Shown: piece after piece, positions 56,040-63,720 of the stretch
Numbering within the stretch: position 1 is the first letter of the stretch
Layout of the letters: every line of letters begins with the position of its first letter
Source: a virus
Virus record (IMG/VR): IMGVR_UViG_3300025012_000028
Span: 150,554 to 214,553 of that record
DNA length: 64,000 nt
Reading direction: 5' to 3' (one strand)
Notes under the pieces: model-generated
The model's input: the letters and a program-made list of their open reading frames with translations, nothing else
Told to the model about the DNA's origin: nothing
The model's database searches: none
Program-made: the position numbers and the translations under genes

Positions 56040-56792
56040 TTATTCCCCCAGAACTGATAAACCGTCTTTTTCGCTGTAGAATATTTTCAAAAATTTGGGA
56101 CTAATTGTATTTGGTTGAAATTCTAAATCAAAGTTCTCACCGAGCGTAAAAAAACCCTTGGGTTCTAGAAAATCTCCGAAGTCCTTTTGATAGGGATTAC
56201 CGATATTAATTACATTTTTGTATTGGCTTTGGATATGCATATGACCATTCAAAACGTAGTGGTACTGTGCAAACGAATTTATTTCAAACCCGTCCTTACA
56301 ATCGATCCCTTTAGTGAATCTCATCCCCTTCATATCAGAATGTGTAAGACAAATATCTGCCGGTTTTAAGTCAACATCAGACAAATTTCCTGTGACCCAA
56401 GGAATTGCATAGAATGTATACTTACCAATCTCAAAAATGGTTGGTGTGTCGATATAAGTACAATATTTATACTCATTAAAATTTTCCACAAAGAAGTTAT
56501 GGCTAGTAGTATTCTTGTGGTAACAGGAGTGATTGCCCAACAGATATTTAATATTAACTTGATTCTGTTCAAACCAACCAAACATTCTCTGTTTTAGTTC
56601 TTGAAGAATATAAAGATCGATGTGATCGCGTTTGTCTGTAATATCTCCTAAAGATATTACATATTTGATGTTGTTTTTTAAAATAAATGGAAAGAGTTGT
56701 TTTTCGTAGAACTCCATTTGTGTTTCAAACACCAATTTATTACCATTATTACAACCCATATGTTCGTCTGTTAAAAATAAAATGTCGCCCAT
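56040..56792 (-). CDS. 47: Recombination endonuclease subunit gp47 (SbcD/Mre11-like)
   Basis: 250 aa (T4: 339, so shorter at the C-terminal capping part). Calcineurin-type phosphoesterase motifs: LFLTDEHMG (for DxH), ISLGDITDKRD, LLGNHSCYH, CLTHSD, LNGHMHIQ. Works with gp46. The start at MGDILF was chosen (GGAGAAGG upstream); an upstream in-frame ATG lies inside the inverted repeat of the leader. Confidence 0.88.
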   Translation of the reverse strand: MGDILFLTDEHMGCNNGNKLVFETQMEFYEKQLFPFILKNNIKYVISLGDITDKRDHIDLYILQELKQRMFGWFEQNQVNIKYLLGNHSCYHKNTTSHNFFVENFNEYKYCTYIDTPTIFEIGKYTFYAIPWVTGNLSDVDLKPADICLTHSDMKGMRFTKGIDCKDGFEINSFAQYHYVLNGHMHIQSQYKNVINIGNPYQKDFGDFLEPKGFFTLGENFDLEFQPNTISPKFLKIFYSEKDGLSVLGE

Positions 56793-56797
56793 TCCTT

Positions 56798-56854
56798 CTC
56801 CTTTATATTTATTTATACAAACAAATCTCCTAAACATAAATAAATATAAAGGAG
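56798..56854. repeat. 19-bp perfect inverted repeat between divergent genes, with a late promoter
   Basis: CTCCTTTATATTTATTTAT (56798-56816) is exactly reverse-repeated at 56836-56854. Each arm is the SD-plus-AT leader of the gene on its side (AAAGGAG). TATAAATA on the minus strand (56810-56817) precedes gp47. Possible duplication of a leader during insertion of the plus-strand endonuclease. Confidence 0.8.
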
Positions 56855-56861
56855 ATTAAAA

Positions 56862-57647
56862 ATGATAATTTTGAAACCATATCCTTGTGAAACCTGTGGC
56901 AAAGAACGAAATTTTAAATTTAACACAAAAACTGAAAAAGTTTATATGTATAAATCTACTTGTCAGACATGCACTCTTATCGAACGAAATAAAAAACAAA
57001 ATTTTTCTCCACGAAAACATCCCATTGTAGATTATTTTGAATCTATAGATACCCAAGAGAAAGCATATATTTTTGGGTTTCTGTGGGCAGATGGGTGTAT
57101 GAGAGATGCCACACGTAAAAAGGGTGTAAATATTAAAAGTTTAATGTTAGGTATACACCCAAAAGACAAAGAAATTTTAGATTTCATCGTAGCTCATTTT
57201 GGTGGATCGTATAAAGACATCACCTTTCTTGATAAACGGTCTAATAAACGTTACAACAGATCACAGTGGCATTTAAACTCTAAGGAAGTTTATATGAATT
57301 TCATTGGCCTCAATTTCAGAAAAAATTCATTATCAGTTCCAAATCATCTATTCAATCATTTCCTTCGTGGACTTATAGATGGAGATGGATGTTTTCATGT
57401 TAGAAAAAATAAAACAAATTCGATAGAAATTAAGATTACATCAAATTATGACCAAGATTGGTCGTTCATTACTGATAGAATTGATTTCCCACACACAATT
57501 GCCAGATCTGAATATAATTCAGAAAAACGATCTAACTTACATATTTTGGGTGATAAAGTTCAATTTTTAACCTACCTATATAATGATGCTTCATTTTACT
57601 TAAAACGAAAATATAGATTGGCTGAAAAATTCATTATTCGTCCTTAA
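56862..57647 (+). CDS. LAGLIDADG homing endonuclease
   Basis: 261 aa. N-terminal zinc site (CETCGKERNF ... STCQTC). Two LAGLIDADG helices: YIFGFLWADGCM near residue 65 and FLRGLIDGDGCF near residue 170, each with a central acidic residue. A C-terminal KRKYRLAEKF. Single chain with both motifs. Plus-strand gene inserted between gp47 and a small gene it overlaps by 14 nt. Confidence 0.85.
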   Translation: MIILKPYPCETCGKERNFKFNTKTEKVYMYKSTCQTCTLIERNKKQNFSPRKHPIVDYFESIDTQEKAYIFGFLWADGCMRDATRKKGVNIKSLMLGIHPKDKEILDFIVAHFGGSYKDITFLDKRSNKRYNRSQWHLNSKEVYMNFIGLNFRKNSLSVPNHLFNHFLRGLIDGDGCFHVRKNKTNSIEIKITSNYDQDWSFITDRIDFPHTIARSEYNSEKRSNLHILGDKVQFLTYLYNDASFYLKRKYRLAEKFIIRP

Positions 57648-57834
57648 GATCTATCTCTAGTTGTTCAACATAAGAACGTTTTGTGACAATCCAATCCTTT
57701 TCGGAATGTACCGAGCGGTATCCTTTTGCGCCATCTTCTAGTAACCGTTCATACCACTGTACTTCTTTTTGAAGTCGAGCTATTTCATTCCTCATATCCT
57801 GACGGGTGGGAAATTTCAATTCATTATAATCCAT
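57634..57834 (-). CDS. Hypothetical helical protein, 66 aa
   Basis: RQDMRNEIARLQKEVQWYER then VTKRSYVEQLEIDLKDE: a two-part coiled coil. Its 3' end overlaps the convergent endonuclease. Not recognised. Confidence 0.6.
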   Translation of the reverse strand: MDYNELKFPTRQDMRNEIARLQKEVQWYERLLEDGAKGYRSVHSEKDWIVTKRSYVEQLEIDLKDE

Positions 57835-58001
57835 TAATCTTCCTCTTCTCTCAGATGTTCCAGTAGCAATTGTGCCGGAAGACCTCTAGCAAAGGAACCA
57901 TCATCATGAGAAATTTCTAAAGGATGGATGGTACACATCGTCCATCCATGTCTCTCAAGAAGTTCTTCGTCCATTTTTATCAATCGATCAATAAATGTCA
58001 T
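57834..58001 (-). CDS. Small hypothetical protein, 55 aa
   Basis: Read directly: MTFIDRLIKMDEELLERHGW, TMCTIHPLEISHDDGSFARG. Overlaps the sigma stop (ATGA) and the next start (TTAATGG). Cotranscribed with the sigma factor; not recognised. Confidence 0.6.
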   Translation of the reverse strand: MTFIDRLIKMDEELLERHGWTMCTIHPLEISHDDGSFARGLPAQLLLEHLREEED

Positions 58002-58759
58002 TCCAATTCCTTCCTAAGTTTCTTCAGGATGTTCCGCTCTATTTCCATCACCCTTTGTTGAGAAATATTGAAATGATCTGCCAGTTCTCGCATGGTCATT
58101 TTATTCTCAGCAATAATTCGATTATAAACGATATACTGTTCTCTGTCATTTAAAATCGACAATGCTTTATTAATTTTTTCTTTTAAATTATTTTCTTCCT
58201 GATAAGCAATCAACATATCTTCTTGGTTGTCGCGTTCATCGGGAATGATATCTTTAAACGAATCCCCATCACCATCTATAATATCCTCTAATGAATGTTC
58301 ACCCTTCAGTCTTTCGGCCATTTCCTGAACCTTATCTTCTGCGACATCAGTATGTGAATCAGTATTGAAGAACAATTTCTTCTGAAGTTGGGTCGTTCCA
58401 ATCTTAACCAGACTCCATGAATGCATTATATAATCTTGGATGTGCGCTCTGATCCAAAATACCGCATATGAAATGAGACGAACACCTTTATGTGGATTGA
58501 ATTTCCTGACAGCTTTCATCAAACCAATATTGCCCTCTTGGATTAAATCGAGTATATTAAGGCCATATTCTTTATACTCAAGGGCAACCTTAAGGACGAA
58601 CCTCAAATTGGATTCTATGAGTATCCTTGCGGCTTCTAGGTTGTTATTTTCATATAAATCTATCGCAAGTCGTTTTTCCTCTTCATGTGTCAGAAGAGGG
58701 AACTTTCTAATTTCTTGTGTGTAAAGTTCAAAATTATCTATGGTGGTTATGTTGTTCAA
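57998..58759 (-). CDS. RpoH-like sigma factor, in the position of gp55
   Basis: 253 aa from TTG, preceded by AAAGGAGG. Region 1.2-2: NLRFVLKVALEYKEYGLNIL, DLIQEGNIGLMKAVRKFNPHKG, RLISYAVFWIRAHIQDYI, strongly RpoH-like; then TQLQKKLFFN, equivalent to the RpoH box. Region 4 HTH: MTMRELADHFNISQQRVMEIERN then KKLRKELE. T4 gp55 is a small sigma without region 4; this one is complete. Located upstream of gp47, as gp55 is in T4, so it probably directs late transcription. Confidence 0.8.
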   Translation of the reverse strand: MNNITTIDNFELYTQEIRKFPLLTHEEEKRLAIDLYENNNLEAARILIESNLRFVLKVALEYKEYGLNILDLIQEGNIGLMKAVRKFNPHKGVRLISYAVFWIRAHIQDYIMHSWSLVKIGTTQLQKKLFFNTDSHTDVAEDKVQEMAERLKGEHSLEDIIDGDGDSFKDIIPDERDNQEDMLIAYQEENNLKEKINKALSILNDREQYIVYNRIIAENKMTMRELADHFNISQQRVMEIERNILKKLRKELE

Positions 58760-58782
58760 AAGTTACCTCCTTTAAATAAGGT

Positions 58783-58811
58783 TGTGCCAGAACATTCAAT
58801 GTTCTGGCACA
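58783..58811. terminator. Perfect 14-bp hairpin, probable terminator or PeSL variant
   Basis: TGTGCCAGAACATT, one base, then its exact inverse. No good U-tail. TTGTAA (58818-58823) stands 18 nt from TTGAAT, giving only a weak promoter match with the same layout as the clearer cassettes. Confidence 0.5.
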
Positions 58812-58827
58812 TGGGGTTTACAATCTC

Positions 58828-59445
58828 TTACATTTTCCTGCGTACCAGATGAACCATAAATTCATCGAATACACTACCAGCACTATGTTCTAGAACTCTC
58901 CATTCGTATTTTGAAACATCATAGATTTCATCACCCTCAACACATACTTCACCATCGTTGAGAAGACGGTAAACTGGTGTTTCAATTTTTCTACGAATTT
59001 GACAAGACCAATATTCTGGATAAGTTATATCCCAATAACATTCATCTAACGTTACCCATTCATCACGAATACTAAAATATTCATCTCCCTCTTTCAACAT
59101 TTCACCGATAGAAAGAAACCTGTACCCTTTTTCACATAAAAATTTAACAGGTTCTTCATCGCAGATAGTTTTGGGTTCGAAATATTTTTCCAGGATCTCC
59201 ATTAGAACTTCATCGATTGTAATGTTCATTTCATCTGCTTTTTCATAAAGGGCATCCATCAGTTTGTATGGAACTTCGCATGGGATTTCCACGCTCTCTT
59301 CGATCTTCAGACAGTCTTTGAAATAATACTTTTTGATGACACCGTAAGTGTCACCCACTTCGATGGTTAAGTTTAGTCCAACTTCCATAAAGTTGTTTAC
59401 CATTTTACCAACTTCAATCCACTCCCTCTTTTCACGAAAATCCAT
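58828..59445 (-). CDS. Hypothetical protein, 205 aa
   Basis: ATG at MDFREKREW after AAGGAGAAATGA; the 17 upstream codons lack support. Beta-rich C-terminal half with CEKGYRFLSIGEMLKEGDEY and EHSAGSVFDEFMVHLVRRK. Such C-terminal patterns occur in phage proteins of unknown role. Confidence 0.6.
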   Translation of the reverse strand: MDFREKREWIEVGKMVNNFMEVGLNLTIEVGDTYGVIKKYYFKDCLKIEESVEIPCEVPYKLMDALYEKADEMNITIDEVLMEILEKYFEPKTICDEEPVKFLCEKGYRFLSIGEMLKEGDEYFSIRDEWVTLDECYWDITYPEYWSCQIRRKIETPVYRLLNDGEVCVEGDEIYDVSKYEWRVLEHSAGSVFDEFMVHLVRRKM

Positions 59446-59456
59446 TTCATTTCTCC

Positions 59457-60422
59457 TTAATTTAATTTTTCGATAACTCCACGGCCACCACAACATTCAC
59501 ATTCTACCAGTTCTTTATTGATCATGTCAATTAATTCTTCCAGATAAACCTTAATATTATTTCGAAGATCTTCATAATTCTTACCTTCAAATTCCTTGGT
59601 TCTAGTATATCCTTTGTAAACTCCTTCCCTGCCCCCTCTATCGGGTGCAGTTTCAAAAACTTGAACATCCCTGTTGTGACGATACCGCACTTCGAATTTA
59701 GGTTTCTTGGGGCGCTTGCTGAAGAAATCCAAATTAACATCCACTTCATATACTTCTGGAACTGCCAATGGAATCATCTTCTGAACAACTAAACAAAACT
59801 CATAATCACTGGAAAGCCTTGCGACCTTTCTATCAATATTCTCCTGAAGATATTGACGAATGATCTTAAAACTTTCCGCCGAAGAAAGCTTACAGGGTTT
59901 GGTTGTCAGAAGAACCGGATGAGTGTTGAGTTGATCCAACAGATTATATTGCAGTTCAAATTTCTGATCTACAATCTTGAACTGATCCAGTTCTTCAATG
60001 ATGTTAAGTTCAAATGGAACATCTTCTAACGTCTCTTCGGTTGTGTCATACTGACATTCATAGAGGGATTGAAACGGACTTATATTGGGTGGAAAGAAGA
60101 ATGTAGTATATTCATCCTCACCATACTTTTTATATTCAATTATTGCAGGCAATACATTGGTTGGTGTAATTTCTTGATTCAATACCCATCTTCTATTAAT
60201 CATCTGAGGAGGAATTACTTTCTCAATCTTAGTTGGAAGCTTTGCAATTTCAAACCACTGAGATTTAAAGGTGGATAATGGTTGTTTTCCATCAAACAAA
60301 AGATCAGAAATGTTTGGGTAATTGACCCAAGATTTATTGCTAAGGTCAGCGGAAATATATACACAGGTCTTGGTTTTGATTGCAATCAATTGTAAGACTG
60401 AATTGGGTGTGAATTCTTTCAT
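59457..60422 (-). CDS. Hypothetical protein with C-terminal CECCGGRG, 321 aa
   Basis: Residues 1-130 mixed alpha/beta, then a helical part and a C-terminal beta segment (VYEVDVNLDFFSKRP, EVRYRHNRDVQVF). Ends ELVECECCGGRGVIEKLN with a cysteine pair that may bind metal. Not recognised. Confidence 0.6.
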   Translation of the reverse strand: MKEFTPNSVLQLIAIKTKTCVYISADLSNKSWVNYPNISDLLFDGKQPLSTFKSQWFEIAKLPTKIEKVIPPQMINRRWVLNQEITPTNVLPAIIEYKKYGEDEYTTFFFPPNISPFQSLYECQYDTTEETLEDVPFELNIIEELDQFKIVDQKFELQYNLLDQLNTHPVLLTTKPCKLSSAESFKIIRQYLQENIDRKVARLSSDYEFCLVVQKMIPLAVPEVYEVDVNLDFFSKRPKKPKFEVRYRHNRDVQVFETAPDRGGREGVYKGYTRTKEFEGKNYEDLRNNIKVYLEELIDMINKELVECECCGGRGVIEKLN

Positions 60423-60435
60423 CTTCTCTCCTTCA

Positions 60436-60479
60436 AAAACGTGGAACCGAAACCCTTCTAAGATTTCAGTTCCACGTTT
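60436..60479 (-). terminator. Terminator hairpin, possibly a PeSL-type cassette
   Basis: Long stem (AAACGTGGAACTGAAA with TTTCGGTTCCACGTTT on the minus strand, one G-U pair) and TTTTT after it. TTGCCC (60481-60486), 17 nt, TCTTAG in the loop keeps the cassette geometry, but the -10 is poor. Confidence 0.7.
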
Positions 60480-60486
60480 CGGGCAA

Positions 60487-61059
60487 TTAACGCTTCGGTT
60501 TCAGTTCCATAGCATCATCGACACCAGTCGTGAACGTTTCTTGCGTCTTGCTAGACATTACCATTTTCAGAGTGTCGAGATTGAATCTAGGGAACCCAAG
60601 CGAACTAAGAACCCAACCTTTAGGAAAATTATCGGGGTCGGTGTTGGTCTTGTAACCCGCAGTCATATCGAGAAGAACTTTCTGGTTCTGTTCGAAATCT
60701 TTACGTCCTGCCTCAACCCTGTTTACCACTTTGGTGAATGCAGTCTGATCATATGCCACGTTGTTTTCTTTAAGCCACTGGAACATTGCCTGTGATCCAT
60801 TCTTACCATACCTGCCCTGCATCGTTGCCCCAACAACTTCTTTGACAGAATCTTTCTGGATATCTGCCACCTGAAGCATTTCGACAATGCTATTGGTGAA
60901 GTTGCTATAGTTGTTCTGGTTCTGTTTGTACTGAGCCTGAAGTGCATTCTCAGTTTTTACTGCGTACTGTTTATATGAAACTACAGTACATCCACCAAAA
61001 CCCGCAACCACTACCAGACTTGCCATAATCACCGATACAATTACTTGCCATCTTTTCAT
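60487..61059 (-). CDS. LemA-like membrane protein
   Basis: 190 aa. N-terminal membrane helix (VIVSVIMASLVVVAGF) ending GGC, near-lipobox, then the LemA coiled region: KTENALQAQYKQNQNNYSNF, SIVEMLQVADIQKDSVKEVV, QGRYG. LemA proteins are widespread in bacteria and in several T4-type phages; function unknown. Paired with a TPM-like membrane protein in one operon. Confidence 0.75.
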   Translation of the reverse strand: MKRWQVIVSVIMASLVVVAGFGGCTVVSYKQYAVKTENALQAQYKQNQNNYSNFTNSIVEMLQVADIQKDSVKEVVGATMQGRYGKNGSQAMFQWLKENNVAYDQTAFTKVVNRVEAGRKDFEQNQKVLLDMTAGYKTNTDPDNFPKGWVLSSLGFPRFNLDTLKMVMSSKTQETFTTGVDDAMELKPKR

Positions 61060-62190
61060 TTACCATCTCCTTTTAGAATTGAATTTATTGTACCTAACAC
61101 GCCGCTTTAGAAAATCCCAATCATTGATAATTGCCGTACTACCAACACACATCAACAAACTTATGATCGAAGCAAATACTATCACCCAGATTGGCATATT
61201 GATCTGAGCCTTGAGGTATTCAAAATCTTTCATCGACTTGCGTTTAAAATTTTGCATCACATTCGAACTAACCAGTTCTATAAATTTATCGCTGGTGGTA
61301 ATCGTTTTCATGTCCATCAGTTCTTGTTCTAGCTGGACTTGAAATAGATTGTTATTGCAAAGAGCGAATACCTTTACCCAAGAAATTTCAGGATAATTCG
61401 GCGTACCAACAACAACCACTATATCATTTTTCTTGGCACCATTCCATTTCTTTCTTGCTGCATACGCATATTCTTTATCGGTATTTTTAGTAAAGAGAAG
61501 AATAATATTCGCTTCCCTTTGTGTACCCAACAACCTAAGAGCATTGGACAGATCCAGATTCCATTTGTTAATGTCCGTTAAAGGAACTCCGTTAGATATC
61601 ACCCTAACAATATAATGATAATCGTAAATGTTGCCGGGATAATCAGGAATACTGCTCATAAACTTTTCATAATCACCCTTAGAAACATTGAACAGTGATT
61701 CAGGAACCGCCTTGATGTAATTGGTATAAACATGTTGTGTCGCCATTGGATCATCTATTTTGGCCTTAGTCCATCGGGGAGGTTCAACAATCCCCTGCCT
61801 ATCCACACGATCAATGGTGATGGCATTATCAATCGAATCTTCCAATACCCAAATAAAATCTTCGGAGTGTTCATAACAAGTATCACAGACTGTAGTTGTG
61901 GTTTGATCCTTACCGGAACCAGATGTTACAGTTCTACAGTTGCAAGTATAAGAATGTTCACATGGTACGGACTTTTTATATTTTTTGACGATTCTACTAT
62001 TCCAAATCTCAAAATCCGATGTCTGAGAACGAAATGCCCAATACTGCAAACTACAACCAATGATGATGGTAATGACTGCTATAACACCGGCAATTCTATA
62101 ATCAATTTCTTGTTTAAACCACAAATGAGAGACGGAATACCAGACGATAGGAATGAGCAACAGCAGAAGAACCCAAGGATTAAAATGCAT
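61060..62190 (-). CDS. Membrane protein with TPM-like domain, 376 aa
   Basis: Two N-terminal TM helices (WVLLLLLIPIVWYSV; IAGVIAVITIIIGCSL), an extracytoplasmic cysteine-rich loop (CEHSYTCNC, CDTCYEHSE), a domain near 200-310 like TPM (DLSNALRLLGTQREANIILLF, KNTDKEYAYAARKKWNGAKK, DIVVVVG) and a TM helix near 345 (IWVIVFASIISLLM) before a basic tail. LemA and TPM genes often pair in bacteria. Confidence 0.65.
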   Translation of the reverse strand: MHFNPWVLLLLLIPIVWYSVSHLWFKQEIDYRIAGVIAVITIIIGCSLQYWAFRSQTSDFEIWNSRIVKKYKKSVPCEHSYTCNCRTVTSGSGKDQTTTTVCDTCYEHSEDFIWVLEDSIDNAITIDRVDRQGIVEPPRWTKAKIDDPMATQHVYTNYIKAVPESLFNVSKGDYEKFMSSIPDYPGNIYDYHYIVRVISNGVPLTDINKWNLDLSNALRLLGTQREANIILLFTKNTDKEYAYAARKKWNGAKKNDIVVVVGTPNYPEISWVKVFALCNNNLFQVQLEQELMDMKTITTSDKFIELVSSNVMQNFKRKSMKDFEYLKAQINMPIWVIVFASIISLLMCVGSTAIINDWDFLKRRVRYNKFNSKRRW

Positions 62191-62203
62191 TTATTTCCTC
62201 CAA

Positions 62204-62452
62204 TTAAAGTTTAATTCCGTTTTCGCGCCAAATAAAATCGCCAAATTTAGATTCAAATCTACATTTAAGACCCATCGAAGCACCCACGATACCAAACATA
62301 TTACAGGGGTTCTTTATATCTGAATAGGTATGTATTTCTCTATTTGCCAAAGATAAATAACGCTCCACAATCTTCTTATCTTCTATCGAAGAAGTATCGA
62401 TCAGACGTTTCATTTTCTGAAATGGAGTCATTGCGTCTTCGTAATTTATCAT
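62204..62452 (-). CDS. Hypothetical protein, 82 aa
   Basis: Helical N-terminus (DAMTPFQKMKRLIDTSSIED), then CNMFGIVGASMGLKCRFESK, whose cysteines could form a pair. Not recognised. Confidence 0.6.
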   Translation of the reverse strand: MINYEDAMTPFQKMKRLIDTSSIEDKKIVERYLSLANREIHTYSDIKNPCNMFGIVGASMGLKCRFESKFGDFIWRENGIKL

Positions 62453-62613
62453 TTCTGCACACAGAATGCTTTGATCTGTCTTGAGTGATTCATCAATATG
62501 TGTGCCGCGCTTTTACAACGGTCTATATCAAAGAACTCCTGTGTGGTTACTGGATAAAAATTTCCCGATGATGTGCCGGTGATGATCAAAATATAAATTA
62601 TGGCTGAAGACAT
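62449..62613 (-). CDS. Small protein with hydrophobic start, 54 aa
   Basis: Read directly: MSSAIIYILIITGTSSGNFY, then DIDRCKSAAHIL and KAFCVQK. The first 14 residues may be a short signal sequence; the two cysteines could then form a disulphide in the periplasm. ATGA overlap with the next gene. Confidence 0.55.
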   Translation of the reverse strand: MSSAIIYILIITGTSSGNFYPVTTQEFFDIDRCKSAAHILMNHSRQIKAFCVQK

Positions 62614-62626
62614 TATTGTTCTCCTT

Positions 62627-62965
62627 TTAAGTTAAATAAACATTAATTTCATAACGACCAGTAGATTGTTTGTACCAATAAAGGGAAACCAAAACCTTGG
62701 GAACGTTTCCTTCTTCGTTGGCGATTTGAAGATAACAGGAACCTTCCACGCCACAGAAAACCCCCTCCCACGGTGTGCCATCTTCCTGAATCAAATGGTA
62801 GCCAATTTCATTGACGATTGCCTCAATATCGGCAATGGGAATGTGAGGATGATATACTTTGGAAAGAAGGTAGAAACCAGCACCAACTTTCTTTCTCTGA
62901 GCCTGTGTAATTTTAGGAACGATGGGAGTCGAATAGAGTCCTGTAATTTCTTTGATATAATTCAT
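62627..62965 (-). CDS. Hypothetical protein, 112 aa
   Basis: Beta-rich second half (GVFCGVEGSCYLQIA, KVLVSLYWYKQSTGRYEINV), helical first half. Resembles a frequent T4-type small protein with unknown function. Confidence 0.6.
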   Translation of the reverse strand: MNYIKEITGLYSTPIVPKITQAQRKKVGAGFYLLSKVYHPHIPIADIEAIVNEIGYHLIQEDGTPWEGVFCGVEGSCYLQIANEEGNVPKVLVSLYWYKQSTGRYEINVYLT

Positions 62966-63234
62966 ATCTTAACTCCTTTCCGTTTATTTGAAATCCTTCT
63001 CTGTCTATCTTTACCTTTGTGGATTTCAGAACCCCTCATTCCTTCCAGAAATGAATAACGTTTTTCTTCCCATCCTTTTGAGTGGGGAAAACTTTCATCC
63101 CACAAATCCATAGCGCGATGTCCGTCAAATGATTCTAGGAGTTGGATAATTTCGGCTTGGAGTTTCTTGTGTGCATTCTTCAACTCTTTATACCGTTTCT
63201 TTAAATCTTCGTGTTGAAGTTCTAATGAAATCAT
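62962..63234 (-). CDS. Coiled-coil hypothetical protein, 90 aa
   Basis: LELQHEDLKKRYKELKNAHK is a heptad helix; then FDGHRAMDLWDESFPHSKGW and a basic end. First gene after a strong promoter hairpin. Not recognised. Confidence 0.6.
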   Translation of the reverse strand: MISLELQHEDLKKRYKELKNAHKKLQAEIIQLLESFDGHRAMDLWDESFPHSKGWEEKRYSFLEGMRGSEIHKGKDRQRRISNKRKGVKI

Positions 63235-63258
63235 AACTATCCTCCTTTAAATAAAAAA

Positions 63259-63306
63259 TTCCCCAAACCGTAGATAGAATATATCAGGGTTTGGGGAAAT
63301 TGTCAA
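63259..63306 (-). promoter_or_regulatory. Combined terminator hairpin and early promoter (PeSL-like)
   Basis: Stem TTCCCCAAACC / GGTTTGGGGAA with a TTTTTTATTT tail. Promoter TTGACA (63301-63306), 17 nt, TATATT (63278-63283) in the loop: the best match in the window. Confidence 0.85.
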
Positions 63307-63323
63307 GATAATTTACAATTTAA

Positions 63324-63710
63324 TTATTTTTCGAATTTAGCCTTCAATTCTTCAAAAATTCTTAACTCATTTGCCTGTGCTTCTTCTATCTTCTTGCGCT
63401 CCCTTTCCAATCCATCTTCCAAAGCTTTGCGCTTTTCTTCTAAAATCTCAGAAGTAATTTTGGAACGGCATTCATCGGAATATATGAACTCGGTGGGCAT
63501 AGAACCATGATGTCGTTCATGACCACCATAACGCCAATATTCATCACCTTCAAAACATATTTCCGATACTCCTATATGAGTAATTTCACTAAAAAACTGA
63601 AACGAATATTCTTCTTTCACTTCAAAATATTCTTTAGCATAATCCCAAATGGCAGATTCAAGATCGGATTTAAGAGACAAATAGGTTTTTAGCTTTTTCT
63701 CATTATTCAT
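63324..63710 (-). CDS. Hypothetical protein, 128 aa
   Basis: ATG at MNNEKKLKTYLSLKSDLESA after AAGGAGG; the 20 upstream codons are not supported. Centre with YSFQFFSEITHIGVSEICFE and YWRYGGHERHHG; C-terminal long charged helix. Not recognised. Confidence 0.65.
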   Translation of the reverse strand: MNNEKKLKTYLSLKSDLESAIWDYAKEYFEVKEEYSFQFFSEITHIGVSEICFEGDEYWRYGGHERHHGSMPTEFIYSDECRSKITSEILEEKRKALEDGLERERKKIEEAQANELRIFEELKAKFEK

Positions 63711-63720
63711 TTGAGCCTCC

